Origin: CALKGK01 sp964649515
Lineage (GTDB): Bacteria; Bacteroidota; Bacteroidia; Flavobacteriales_D; Sanyastnellaceae
Assembly: GCA_964649515.1 (NCBI GenBank)
Contig: CAZYPV010000006.1
Coordinates: 7,983 to 71,982 of the forward strand
Reading direction: 5' to 3'
DNA length: 64,000 bases
Shown here piece by piece: positions 9,490 to 18,172 of this stretch (positions within the stretch are counted from its first letter, which is position 1; every line of letters starts with the position of its first letter). Under the pieces are notes generated by a model. That model saw only the letters and a program-made list of their open reading frames with translations. It did no database searches and was not told the origin of the DNA. Both the position numbers and the translations under genes were made by a program.

Positions 9490-10964
9490 AAACACAAGAC
9501 ACCAAAATCCGCACACTGGGCGAATTGAAAAAAAGCAATTACCGCTCAAAAAGGATTAAAGACGAACTCAGGGACAATCTCATCGAAAAGATGCAAAATG
9601 GGGAAACCATGTTTGAAGGCATTTTGGGGTATGAGAATACCGTAATTCCCGAAATTCAAAGGGCCATTTTAGCTCGGCACAACATGAATTTCCTCGGTTT
9701 AAGAGGGCAAGCTAAAACGAGGATGGCCCGCGGATTGGTTTCCCTCCTCGATGAATACATTCCCATTGTTGAAGGTTCAGAGATCAACGATGATCCCTTC
9801 CAGCCACTTTCGAGATACGCCCAGGATTTGATCAAGGAAAAAGGCGACGATACGCCCATTGCTTGGCTGCACCGTTCGAAACGCTATGTGGAGAAATTGG
9901 CCACCCCTGATGTAAGTGTTGCCGATCTCATCGGGGACGTTGACCCCATCAAGGCGGCGAATTTAGGACTCAATTATGCCGATGAACGCGTCATTCACTT
10001 TGGTCTCATTCCAAGAGCCAACAGAGGGCTGTTTGTGATCAATGAATTGCCCGATTTGCAAGCGAGAATCCAAGTGGCTTTGTTCAATATGTTGCAAGAA
10101 GGAGACATTCAAATTCGCGGTTTTCAGCTTCGTTTGGATCTCGATGTGGAATTTGTTTTCACCGCAAACCCAGAGGATTATACCAATCGGGGTTCCATCA
10201 TCACTCCTTTGAAAGATCGAATTCAGTCGCAAATATTGACGCACTACCCCAAAGACATCAGCATCAGCCAGAAAATCACCCAACAAGAAGCACAACTACT
10301 CCCGGCGCAAAGAGAACGTGTTGAGGAAAACGCATTGGTGGCTGAACTTTTGGAGTTGCTTGCGTTTGAAGCGCGCTCTTCGGAACTGATTGATCAAAAA
10401 TCAGGGGTGAGTGCACGATTAACGATTACCGCATACGAACACCTGATGGCCTCAGCCGAGCGAAGAAGCATCCTTAACGGCGGTGAATTGACCACAACGA
10501 GAGTAGGTGACTTGGCAGGAATCGTGCCCGCAATCACTGGAAAAGTGGAATTGGTTTATGAAGGTGAACAGGAAGGCGCCGCAGGGGTGGCATTTGGTTT
10601 AATTGGGAAGGCCATTCGCACCAAGTTTCCGCAGATTTTCCCCAATCCTGAAACCATCAAAAGAAGAAAACTCGAAGATCCCTTTAGTGAAACGAAGGCG
10701 TGGTTCAACGAAAATGAACTATTCCTGGCTACTGAGATGAGCGAAAAGGAATACCATCAGGCGCTGAGCGGTGTGCCGGGCTTGCGTTCATTGGTTCAGA
10801 AATACGCCCCCAACTTGAATGCACAAGATGAATTGGTGATGATGGAATTTGTGCTTCACGGTTTAGGTGAATTTAGCTTGATCAATAAAGGAATTGCCGA
10901 AGACGGTCACAGCTTCAGCGATTTGTTCAATCAGCTGTTTTCGGATGAAGACCAAGAGGCTTAA
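9486..10964 (+). CDS. MoxR/magnesium-chelatase-like AAA+ ATPase
   Basis: A 492-residue AAA+ protein. A P-loop-like segment LGLRGQAKTRMARGL lies near residues 71-85, and a Walker B-like LFVINELPDL lies near residue 182, followed by a sensor region (VEFVFTANPEDYTNRG). The Walker A is GLRGQAKT, close to the consensus GxxGxGKT/S with Ala in place of the last Gly. Its closest functional relatives are MoxR and ChlI-type ATPases that work with a VWA partner, here encoded immediately upstream with a four-base overlap. TTG at 9486 is the likely start because residues 8-30 (TLGELKKSNYRSKRIKDELR) look conserved. It ends just before a terminator. A chaperone-like activation role is inferred, with no known substrate. 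Confidence 0.88.
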   Translation: MKTQDTKIRTLGELKKSNYRSKRIKDELRDNLIEKMQNGETMFEGILGYENTVIPEIQRAILARHNMNFLGLRGQAKTRMARGLVSLLDEYIPIVEGSEINDDPFQPLSRYAQDLIKEKGDDTPIAWLHRSKRYVEKLATPDVSVADLIGDVDPIKAANLGLNYADERVIHFGLIPRANRGLFVINELPDLQARIQVALFNMLQEGDIQIRGFQLRLDLDVEFVFTANPEDYTNRGSIITPLKDRIQSQILTHYPKDISISQKITQQEAQLLPAQRERVEENALVAELLELLAFEARSSELIDQKSGVSARLTITAYEHLMASAERRSILNGGELTTTRVGDLAGIVPAITGKVELVYEGEQEGAAGVAFGLIGKAIRTKFPQIFPNPETIKRRKLEDPFSETKAWFNENELFLATEMSEKEYHQALSGVPGLRSLVQKYAPNLNAQDELVMMEFVLHGLGEFSLINKGIAEDGHSFSDLFNQLFSDEDQEA

Positions 10965-10984
10965 TTTAACCTCAAATAGAAATG

Positions 10985-11021
10985 AAAAAGCCCCGAAACA
11001 CGTTTGTTCCAGGGCTTTTTT
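10985..11021. terminator. Bidirectional intrinsic terminator
   Basis: Perfect arms AAAAAGCCC (10985-10993) and GGGCTTTTT (11012-11020) flank an 18-base loop region, with a T-run on the + strand and an A-run at the start that serves the - strand. It sits between the convergent ends of the AAA ATPase gene (10964) and the large T9SS gene (11037). Confidence 0.85.
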
Positions 11022-11036
11022 GATTACCTAAAGGGA

Positions 11037-14000
11037 TTAACGAATTCGCTTAATGAAGGTTCGTTGTCCTGTTTCTTGCGAGTAAATGTCGATCAAAACA
11101 TAGTTGTTGTAAACAGGGACCTGTAGGATAATCTCATTTTGGAAAGGGGTGCTTGGTATGAGTTTTTGGCCAAGCATGTTGTACACGTTAATGGTTCCGT
11201 TGAAGTTGCCCAATTGATGTTCTACAAAGAGGCCATCATGGGTGAAACCAACATTAAATTCATCTGCAAAAGCATCCATGTCAAGCCCTTGAGCGCTATC
11301 AACAACAATGGTTTTGCTCGTGCTGCTTGAACAAGCTCCGTTGCTCACAGTGAGTGTTACTTCATACGTTCCTATCTCATTGAAAACATGGTTTGGGTTG
11401 ATTTCTGTGCTGAAGCTACCTTCTCCAAACGACCACAAGTAAGAACTGGCTTCATTGCTGTTGTTCACAAAAGGTACAACGGCCATTCCAGCAACGAGTT
11501 CCACCCATTCAGGAGCCTCAAACTTGGCTTCTAGCGGCATTTCACTGTTCAAAATGAAGGACGCTGTTGCTTCACAATTGTTGGCGTCACTGATGTTGAG
11601 CTCATATTCACCTGGAAGCAATCCTTCAATGCTGTTCCCAGTGCTCGCATTGCTCCAAAGTAAGTCGTAAGGCGCTGAACCTCCGCTAATGTAGGTGCTG
11701 ATGAGGCCATCGGCGGAATTCGGACAACTCGGCATTACCACGGTGTTCTCCAATACCATGGGGTCAGGTGCGCTAAGTACGAGATGAGCAACCAATTGTC
11801 CGCATGCCCCATTGCCGTCCAATTCATAACGGTAAATTCCCTCAGTTAAATGCTGAATGCTGCTTTCGTTCGAAATGAGTTCATTGGCTTCGTTGTACCA
11901 AGCTGCATTTCCTTCCATGGAATTGAGTGCGCTAATGGATCCATTGTTGCTTTCTGGGCAGGTGGGGTGAATCATTTCGGCGATAATGGATGCAGAGACT
12001 TCCAAATAAAAGCGCTGCTCGTAGTTTCCAGCCTCCAAGGTTAAAGCTACTTCATCACCACTCATGATGGGATGGCTCACACCCGTCTCAAGATCGGTCA
12101 AAACAACACAGCGTCCGTTCATGACATCTTCAATTCCTTCGGTGCTAAACACGATTTCTCCTTCTGTGGGAACGAGCACTGAAATGGGAATTTGGAATGC
12201 TTCTTGGTTGTGGGCCAGCGCATGTATAGAGAGCATTTGGTTGGCTGAAGGAAGGGCTGCTACGCTGAGTAAGTTGTCGGCAATCATCATTTTTTCGGCT
12301 TCCAACTGTGGGTCAAAAGCAGTACTGGCATTTTCATCCCAATAAAAACTCACTTCATCTTGACGGTTGCCCTGTGAAATGACAAGGTGAAAGGGTGACT
12401 GTTCGTTATTTTTAAAATTCGCAGCCAGTGGCGCCTTAACATTTTCGTTGGCACTGAGCTGAGGCGATGGTCCGTTGGCGTGTACCCAGAAGGCTTGGAA
12501 GGGGGCAATCAAGTTCGATCCTCCATTGTTTCCAATACCGTTCACATAACTGGCATAGGCTCCTGTAGCTGCATCATAAATGTAGATGGCGTCGTCCAAA
12601 TTGCTCTTGTTCCAATCAACATCGTTCCAATCTATGGTGCATGGGTATGGGTTGGCTACGAGGTTCCACCCGTCTTCTGCAGGTGTGCCATGGTTGGTGT
12701 AGCTCACGGGTAAAATGGTGTTCCCTTTTTGAAAGGGTCCTTGCAAAGAAAGGTGTTGATTTCCAGAAGACATGTAGATGAGTCGACCACTTCCCACTTC
12801 AAAAGCATCACCTAATCCTGTTGCTCCTTGGAATCCTTGGTTTCGATCACCGGCTTCACTTTCGTCGTAATTTCGAATGTTGTTGAAGGGGTAACTTTCG
12901 TAGTCAGACCCGGGAAAGCCGGTGGTCACTAAGTGCGCATTGAGGTCGGAGTTGCTCATGTTTTTGATGGGCGTACCAATCATCACATAGCCGTTGTTAC
13001 TCGCGGGGTGAAAGCGCTCAGCGGTGATTTGACCGGTAATGTCTCCGTTGAGTGTAGCAATCATTCCCGTGCCAGAAGCATCGGAAACGAGGCGCAATTT
13101 ATTATTGGTTCTGAAGGTTCCGCTTTCAACGTAAACAATGCCATGAATTGCCAATTCGTCGCAGCGAACAAAAACATTTTCACTGTTCATAATGCGGAGG
13201 TCGTCCATTTCAATGCTTGTTCCTGTTCCTCGAATGTATTGGTCCTGATTTCCGCTAAAGACGATCATGGCTCCATTGCTCAATAGGCTTCCTTGCACTT
13301 CCAGGTCTTGTTTCAATTCGAGGTCAACACCGTTGAGGTCGAGGTTTCCGTTCACAATCATGGATCCAACAACGGCCGTAGCGTGGTCAATCATCACGTT
13401 TCTGCCGGCAGGAATAATGTATTCCGTGTATTCACAAAAGTTGATGCTCCGCAAGCTGTTGGTTGTTCCATCACTGGACCAAATGGGATCAGTACTATTA
13501 CCGTCGATGGCGGCAACGTAGCGGGTTCGTCCCAGGCCAAGAGTGAATCGGTTACCGTCTTTGAGGTCAACATTCTTGAAGCGAAGGGTACTCCCAAACA
13601 TTTCTCCATGCAAAAGCACATCGTCGTGAAACCCATTGTTGTTGCGATCGATGATGAGCACTGTTTCGTTGGGATCAATAAATCCCATTCCCGATGTTTC
13701 AAACTCCAGTCGCACTTCACCTACGTCACCCACTTCTTCCACTTTCCAGCTTCGTCTCAGTACTCGAGCCACTGCGCAATTCAGACTACCTCCTCCGAAG
13801 GAAAGCGGACCGCCGTTGTGCCCAATGGTCAAGACCTCGCCAGATTCCAAATCCTCTGGCTGTGATAAACTCAAAATACCCCCGTTGCTTTCGCTGGCTG
13901 ATGCTAATTGCGTGAGGTTGCTATTGGACAGTTTCCCTACGCTTACAGTTCCGTTGTTGTAAATGGGATCAGAGAAATAAAGATGATCGTTCACTTCAAT

Positions 14001-14762
14001 GGTGAGTCCATACTTGATGGCCAAATAGGTTTTAATGCTTTTGCTTTCAGAATCACTGAGCGATCGGCGGTAAACAATGACTTCAGCAATTCTTCCACGA
14101 AACCCTTGTCCGCTACTTCCTCTACCGATAAGACCAATGCCCACATCACTGCCAGTAGTAAAAGCACTGCTGGCGTTGTTGTTGGATCCTTCCAAAACTT
14201 GTTCGGCAAAAAGTCCCCCAAGGCTCGATTTGTTCACATTGATGATGCTGGGTACGTCAGTACTTGGCGAGTGCGGTGAGGTGCTAAGACTTGTAGTTCC
14301 ACCAAATTGGCTCACTTCAAGACTGGTTGGGGTGGGGTAGCCAAGACTGAAGCCCGGTGTTGGTGTGCTCTGGTCGATGCCCAACATATAACTGTTGGCT
14401 CCTCCATTGGCGCGCTCCGAAACGATAAAAATGGTGTATTCACCGCTTTGAATTCCACTCAAATTGGCTTCCATGAAACGGTCGTTCAAGTTAAAGCGCA
14501 ATGCAGGGTGTCCGTTAATACGTTTGCTTTGATAAATCGGCTGTGCAACAGCAAGTGCTTGTGTTGCGTCATTGCCCAATGGACCTTGATCTTCCCAGAG
14601 AGCTACGGGGTCTCCGTTGCCCACCGCGCCCAGTCCTAGGTCTGAGCGTAGCCAAATTTGTAAGTCTGCTGTTCCTATTCCTCCAGGAGATTGTCCGAAA
14701 AGAGGGGATACCATGAATAGATATGCTACGGAGGTAGCAAAGAGTGCCGATAGTAATTTCAT
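11037..14762 (-). CDS. Large T9SS-secreted surface protein with LamG-like and PKD domains
   Basis: A 1241-residue protein with a signal peptide (ending VSPLFGQ, residue 24). Residues about 30-260 form a LamG/concanavalin-like module starting with LQIWLRSDLG and ending in the AEVIVYRRSLSDSE and LAIKYGLTI segments typical of Bacteroidota proteins annotated DUF8202. A central region shares the motif series ANPYPCTIDWNDVDW and APFQAFWVHANG with the 896-residue protein at 47216-49906. SprB-like repeats (CPNSADGLISTYISGGSAPY) and a PKD domain (YLWSFGEGSFS to GTYEVTLTVSN, about 1110-1160) follow. The last 80 residues resemble a T9SS sorting domain (INVYNMLGQK to FIKRIR). No catalytic motif is seen. 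An adhesin or surface-structural role is inferred. It has an unusually long structured leader (to about 14960). Confidence 0.85.
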   Translation of the reverse strand: MKLLSALFATSVAYLFMVSPLFGQSPGGIGTADLQIWLRSDLGLGAVGNGDPVALWEDQGPLGNDATQALAVAQPIYQSKRINGHPALRFNLNDRFMEANLSGIQSGEYTIFIVSERANGGANSYMLGIDQSTPTPGFSLGYPTPTSLEVSQFGGTTSLSTSPHSPSTDVPSIINVNKSSLGGLFAEQVLEGSNNNASSAFTTGSDVGIGLIGRGSSGQGFRGRIAEVIVYRRSLSDSESKSIKTYLAIKYGLTIEVNDHLYFSDPIYNNGTVSVGKLSNSNLTQLASASESNGGILSLSQPEDLESGEVLTIGHNGGPLSFGGGSLNCAVARVLRRSWKVEEVGDVGEVRLEFETSGMGFIDPNETVLIIDRNNNGFHDDVLLHGEMFGSTLRFKNVDLKDGNRFTLGLGRTRYVAAIDGNSTDPIWSSDGTTNSLRSINFCEYTEYIIPAGRNVMIDHATAVVGSMIVNGNLDLNGVDLELKQDLEVQGSLLSNGAMIVFSGNQDQYIRGTGTSIEMDDLRIMNSENVFVRCDELAIHGIVYVESGTFRTNNKLRLVSDASGTGMIATLNGDITGQITAERFHPASNNGYVMIGTPIKNMSNSDLNAHLVTTGFPGSDYESYPFNNIRNYDESEAGDRNQGFQGATGLGDAFEVGSGRLIYMSSGNQHLSLQGPFQKGNTILPVSYTNHGTPAEDGWNLVANPYPCTIDWNDVDWNKSNLDDAIYIYDAATGAYASYVNGIGNNGGSNLIAPFQAFWVHANGPSPQLSANENVKAPLAANFKNNEQSPFHLVISQGNRQDEVSFYWDENASTAFDPQLEAEKMMIADNLLSVAALPSANQMLSIHALAHNQEAFQIPISVLVPTEGEIVFSTEGIEDVMNGRCVVLTDLETGVSHPIMSGDEVALTLEAGNYEQRFYLEVSASIIAEMIHPTCPESNNGSISALNSMEGNAAWYNEANELISNESSIQHLTEGIYRYELDGNGACGQLVAHLVLSAPDPMVLENTVVMPSCPNSADGLISTYISGGSAPYDLLWSNASTGNSIEGLLPGEYELNISDANNCEATASFILNSEMPLEAKFEAPEWVELVAGMAVVPFVNNSNEASSYLWSFGEGSFSTEINPNHVFNEIGTYEVTLTVSNGACSSSTSKTIVVDSAQGLDMDAFADEFNVGFTHDGLFVEHQLGNFNGTINVYNMLGQKLIPSTPFQNEIILQVPVYNNYVLIDIYSQETGQRTFIKRIR

Positions 14763-14778
14763 AAGTTGATCAGTTTAT

Positions 14779-14807
14779 GTCAGAAAACGCTCACACGTTT
14801 TTCAGAC
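14779..14807 (-). repeat. Imperfect hairpin just upstream of the T9SS gene start
   Basis: GTCAGAAAACG (14779-14789) and CGTTTTTCAGAC (14796-14807) form imperfect inverted arms around a 6-base loop. The hairpin ends 16 bases before the ATG at 14762, so in the mRNA it lies next to the ribosome-binding region and could affect translation. Confidence 0.45.
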
Positions 14808-14849
14808 AGATCTGATGCACTCTTACGATTATGGGGTACGGAATGTTTC

Positions 14850-14882
14850 AAAAAAAAACAGGACAACCTTAAAGATTGCCCT
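14850..14882 (-). terminator. Intrinsic terminator inside the leader of the T9SS gene
   Basis: Read leftward, AGGGCAATC (14882-14874) pairs with GGTTGTCCT (14868-14860) over nine pairs including two G-U, with a 5-base loop, followed by a run of nine T (14858-14850). It lies between a good promoter (14966-14995) and the gene start (14762), in the gene's own direction. It could end a short RNA or act as an attenuator. Confidence 0.65.
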
Positions 14883-14960
14883 GCCTAACCTAACTTTAAA
14901 CTATGTGCAATTACTCACACTAGCGTTTTCAAAGTTTTAAATACCTTTTCCGCTTTGGGA
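14850..14960 (-). ncRNA. Candidate small RNA or attenuated leader (about 110 nt)
   Basis: Bounded by the predicted start of the promoter at 14966-14995 and the T-run at 14850. No start codon followed by a meaningful reading frame stands out in this stretch. It may be a stand-alone sRNA or the terminated leader of the 1241-residue T9SS protein. I recognise no known RNA family. The call rests on promoter and terminator geometry only. Confidence 0.4.
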
Positions 14961-14965
14961 TGAAA

Positions 14966-14995
14966 CAAAATTAGTAACAATTTCAATTTTTGCAA
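14966..14995 (-). promoter_or_regulatory. Bacteroidota-type promoter (TTG, 19-nt spacer, TAATTTTG)
   Basis: Read leftward: a -33 TTG (14995-14993), 19 bases, then TAATTTTG (14973-14966), which matches the TAnnTTTG -7 consensus of the Bacteroidota primary sigma factor exactly. The predicted start is near 14960-14962. It drives the leader RNA and the T9SS gene at 11037-14762. Confidence 0.65.
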
Positions 14996-15022
14996 GCATC
15001 TTTGGCAAATAAAAAATAAAGA

Positions 15023-15751
15023 TTGAGTAAAAAAACAAATATCATCGTGTTAAAAGTGGTTCCCTACACCTCTGGAAGTGCTATTTTAAAAGGGCTTTCA
15101 CCAGATTTAGGACAGGTGTCTTTTTTCCTCAGAGGAATGGGCGGAAAGAAGACAAAAAACCAAATTTTGACGCAAGCAGGGGCGATTTTGTCGGTAGAAT
15201 ACACCGATCGGTCAGGTTCAGACCTTCTTTCTTTGCAAAGTTTGGAGCGTTTGGTGTACTATCACAACGTACCTGGGGACGTTGTAAAGAGCAGTTTAAT
15301 GCTCTTTTTGGCTGAAATAATTCTAAAAAGTACCCAACAAAACGACGGTTCAGAAGAGATGTTTGCTTTGGCAAAAGGAACCTTCGAATGGATTGATTTA
15401 AGCGAGGATTTGGCCAACGTTCATTTGTATTTTCTGGCACAATGGATCCGCTTATTGGGTCTCCAACCACAGGCGCCAGAAGAGGGGAAAGTGCTTTTTG
15501 ATTTGCAAGAGGGTGCTTGGCTCAGTAACGCCAGTGCCGCTGTGGAAGGAAGGGTGTTGAACAAGATCGAAGCTGCACAATTCTTAGACACCTTTCAATG
15601 GAAAATGAGCGGAATCAACAACTATAAAATGGGATCAATGGCGCGAAGGAATTTGCTCCACGCATTGGTGAATTACCTCTGTTTTCAACTTTCCATCGGA
15701 AAAGGGATAACTTCGTTGCCGATTATAGAATTGCTTTTTGATGAAATTTAA
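15023..15751 (+). CDS. recO: DNA repair protein RecO
   Basis: RecO helps load RecA onto SSB-coated single-stranded DNA in the RecFOR recombination pathway, in the cytosol. The 242 residues show the N-terminal OB fold (NIIVLKVVPYTSGSAILKG, then GQVSFFLRGMGGKK) and the helical C-terminal region (SLQSLERLVYYH, then SSLMLFLAEIILKS) of the family. The cysteine zinc cluster of some RecO proteins is absent, as is usual in Bacteroidota. The start is TTG at 15023, since no earlier in-frame start is seen. The end overlaps the TonB receptor gene by 11 bases, so they are probably co-transcribed. Confidence 0.93.
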   Translation: MSKKTNIIVLKVVPYTSGSAILKGLSPDLGQVSFFLRGMGGKKTKNQILTQAGAILSVEYTDRSGSDLLSLQSLERLVYYHNVPGDVVKSSLMLFLAEIILKSTQQNDGSEEMFALAKGTFEWIDLSEDLANVHLYFLAQWIRLLGLQPQAPEEGKVLFDLQEGAWLSNASAAVEGRVLNKIEAAQFLDTFQWKMSGINNYKMGSMARRNLLHALVNYLCFQLSIGKGITSLPIIELLFDEI

Positions 15752-18149
15752 ATCACTCCTTTTTTGTTTCTTTTTGTTCAGTATCAAAGCTCTTTCACAA
15801 GATATCGTGGTAAGAGATTTGGAGTCCAATGCAACAATTCCGAATGTTACAGTGGTTCAACTGAGCAGCAACACCATTCAATACAGCAATGATAAAGGAG
15901 AAGTAATACTTGAGGATTATCAAGCGGGAGAAGATTTGCTCCTATCTTGTCTTGGTTACTATGACCTTGCTCTCTTGTCCAAGGATTTTGTTCTTGGCAC
16001 CACAAGCACAGTGTATTTGGTAAAACAGGTCATTCCAATGCCAGAAGCTGTGGTGGTAACGGCCTTTGCCTCGGAGGAGCGGCGGGCAGAAATCCCAAAA
16101 CAAGTAGAAGTGATTGGTGCCCCCCAAATTAAATTCTTGAACCCCCAAACCAGTGCTGATGTGCTGCAAACAACGGGAAAGGTCCTCATCCAAAAAAGTC
16201 AGGCCGGCGGTGGTAGCCCAATTGTTCGGGGGTTTGAAGCAAATAAGATCTTGTTGATGGTGGACGGTGTGAGGCTGAACAATGCTATTTATCGTTCCGG
16301 ACACCTTCAAAATGCCATTACCATCGATCCCCTCATCCTCGAAAAAGCAGAACTGATCTTTGGTCCGGCAAGCGTGATGTTTGGGTCAGACGCCTTGGGC
16401 GGAGTTATTCACTACCGAACAAAAACACCTCAATTTGCGAAAGGCAAAGACCAAGAGGTAGGAGGTACGCTTTTTGGAAGAATTGCAAGTGCTGCCCAAG
16501 AGCGAACCATGCACGTGGATCTTTCTGTGGCTGAAGGAAATTGGGCTTCGCTTACTTCCATCAGTTTCAGTTCTTTCGAAGACCTGAGAATGGGAAGCAA
16601 TCGGTGGCATGGAGATGAGGAATGGGGGCTCGTTGAATTCGAAGTGATTCAAGAGAATGGAGAGGATGTTCTCATCGAAAACCCAGACCCAAAAATTCAA
16701 AAAGGAACAGGATACCACCAGCTGGATTTCCTTCAGAAAGTTCGTGTGAAATTGGGTGAAAACTGGCGATTGACCAATAACTTCCAATTGAGCACTTCTT
16801 CCCTCATCCCCCGATTTGATAATTTGAATGATGTCAGAAACGGAGCTCCCCGATGGGCAGAATGGAACTATGGTCCGCAAACGAGAACACTGTTTTCCAT
16901 TGCGGCTGAACAAGATAAAAGCACACGATATTACGATGGTTTAAGCCTCCGTTTGGCACATCAATACATCGAAGAGTCGAGATACAAGCGTTTGCTGTTT
17001 AGCGACCTTCGAAACGTGCAGGTTGAACAGGTGAACGTATGGAGTGCTCAACTCGATTTTGTGAAGCGTTTGGGTGAGGGACACCGATTCAATTATGGAT
17101 TAGACCTCATTCACAATGGGGTGCGCTCAAGAGCCACAGACCAACATCTCCGCACACGTGAAGAAAGCGCCGCTGCCACCCGCTACCCGAATGATGGCTC
17201 CGCGATGAGCACCTTTGGTGTTTACCTCGCATGGAAAAAGCCTGTACATGAGAAAATTAACCTCGATTTGGGAGCCCGCTATAGTCATGCCTTATTGGAA
17301 TCCAATTACACAGCCAACGCGGGAATAGACCTGCCCTTCGAGCAAATTCAATTCAACAATGGCGCTTTCACGGGAAGTGCTGGAGTAATCTATGATCTTA
17401 CCGATACTTGGAGTTGGAACGCTGTGCTTGCAACGGCCTACCGCATTCCTAATGTGGATGATTTTGCCAAAGTGCGTGAAAACGGTGGGTTTGTTACGGT
17501 TCCCAATGATGAGCTTACGCCAGAATACGTCTATTCTGCAGAGCTGAGCAGCAGAAAACAGTTTTTTGACCAACAGGCACAGCTCGAAGCTGGAGGTTTT
17601 TATTCCATCATTACCAATGCTATCGTTCCACGACCGTCAACCCTGAACGGACAAGATTCGCTTTTCGTAGATGGGGAAAATGTGCGAGTGGAGAGCAACG
17701 TAAATGCCGGTGAAGCCTTCATTTATGGTGCTTTTTTGAGCTTTCAAGCACAGTTGTTTGACGGGTGGAAGGCGAGTGGAAGTTTGAATTATACTTATGG
17801 ACAAAGCAAGAGTGATAACGCGCCTTTAGGACACATACCTCCCATTTTCGGAAGGGTGGGGGTGAGCTATTCAGCACATCAATTTCGCGGGGAGCTGTAC
17901 ACTTTTTACAACGGACAAAAACCCATCGAACGCTACGCTCCCGGAGGAACCGACAAGCCAGATGAAGCCTTAGAAAGCGGCACACCCGCGTGGTGGACCC
18001 TCAACCTTGCTACAAGTTACCACATATCTCCCCATCTTGAAGCGCAAGTAGGGCTTGAGAACATTTTGGACGTTCACTATAAAACCTTTGCTTCAGGCCC
18101 TTCTGCTCCTGGAAGAAACCTTTATCTCACGCTTCGAGCAAGTTTTTAA
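15741..18149 (+). CDS. TonB-dependent outer-membrane receptor
   Basis: An outer-membrane beta-barrel that imports a ligand using TonB energy. ATG at 15741 gives a clear signal peptide (MKFKSLLFCFFLFSIKALSQ). A CarboxypepD_reg-like Ig domain (residues about 20-95, VVRDLESNATIPNVTVVQLS) precedes the plug (QTTGKVLIQKSQAGGGSPIVRGFEA in two parts near 140-165, with FGPASVMFGSDALGGVIHY). The barrel ends with GRNLYLTLRASF and a terminal Phe, as expected for Bam-dependent folding. The plug sequence SPIVRGFEANKILLMVDGVR resembles heme/siderophore-type receptors more than SusC. The ligand is not determined. It overlaps recO by 11 bases, and there is no SusD partner. Confidence 0.93.
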   Translation: MKFKSLLFCFFLFSIKALSQDIVVRDLESNATIPNVTVVQLSSNTIQYSNDKGEVILEDYQAGEDLLLSCLGYYDLALLSKDFVLGTTSTVYLVKQVIPMPEAVVVTAFASEERRAEIPKQVEVIGAPQIKFLNPQTSADVLQTTGKVLIQKSQAGGGSPIVRGFEANKILLMVDGVRLNNAIYRSGHLQNAITIDPLILEKAELIFGPASVMFGSDALGGVIHYRTKTPQFAKGKDQEVGGTLFGRIASAAQERTMHVDLSVAEGNWASLTSISFSSFEDLRMGSNRWHGDEEWGLVEFEVIQENGEDVLIENPDPKIQKGTGYHQLDFLQKVRVKLGENWRLTNNFQLSTSSLIPRFDNLNDVRNGAPRWAEWNYGPQTRTLFSIAAEQDKSTRYYDGLSLRLAHQYIEESRYKRLLFSDLRNVQVEQVNVWSAQLDFVKRLGEGHRFNYGLDLIHNGVRSRATDQHLRTREESAAATRYPNDGSAMSTFGVYLAWKKPVHEKINLDLGARYSHALLESNYTANAGIDLPFEQIQFNNGAFTGSAGVIYDLTDTWSWNAVLATAYRIPNVDDFAKVRENGGFVTVPNDELTPEYVYSAELSSRKQFFDQQAQLEAGGFYSIITNAIVPRPSTLNGQDSLFVDGENVRVESNVNAGEAFIYGAFLSFQAQLFDGWKASGSLNYTYGQSKSDNAPLGHIPPIFGRVGVSYSAHQFRGELYTFYNGQKPIERYAPGGTDKPDEALESGTPAWWTLNLATSYHISPHLEAQVGLENILDVHYKTFASGPSAPGRNLYLTLRASF

Positions 18150-18160
18150 AAAGCTTCAAT

Positions 18161-18168
18161 TACCTTTG
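18161..18168 (+). promoter_or_regulatory. -7 element (TACCTTTG) four bases before holB start
   Basis: TACCTTTG fits TAnnTTTG exactly and is separated from the GTG start (18173) by four G residues. With usual spacing, transcription would begin at or next to the start codon. No clear -33 TTG is seen at the right distance, so this may be fortuitous or an internal promoter. Confidence 0.4.
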
Positions 18169-18172
18169 GGGG

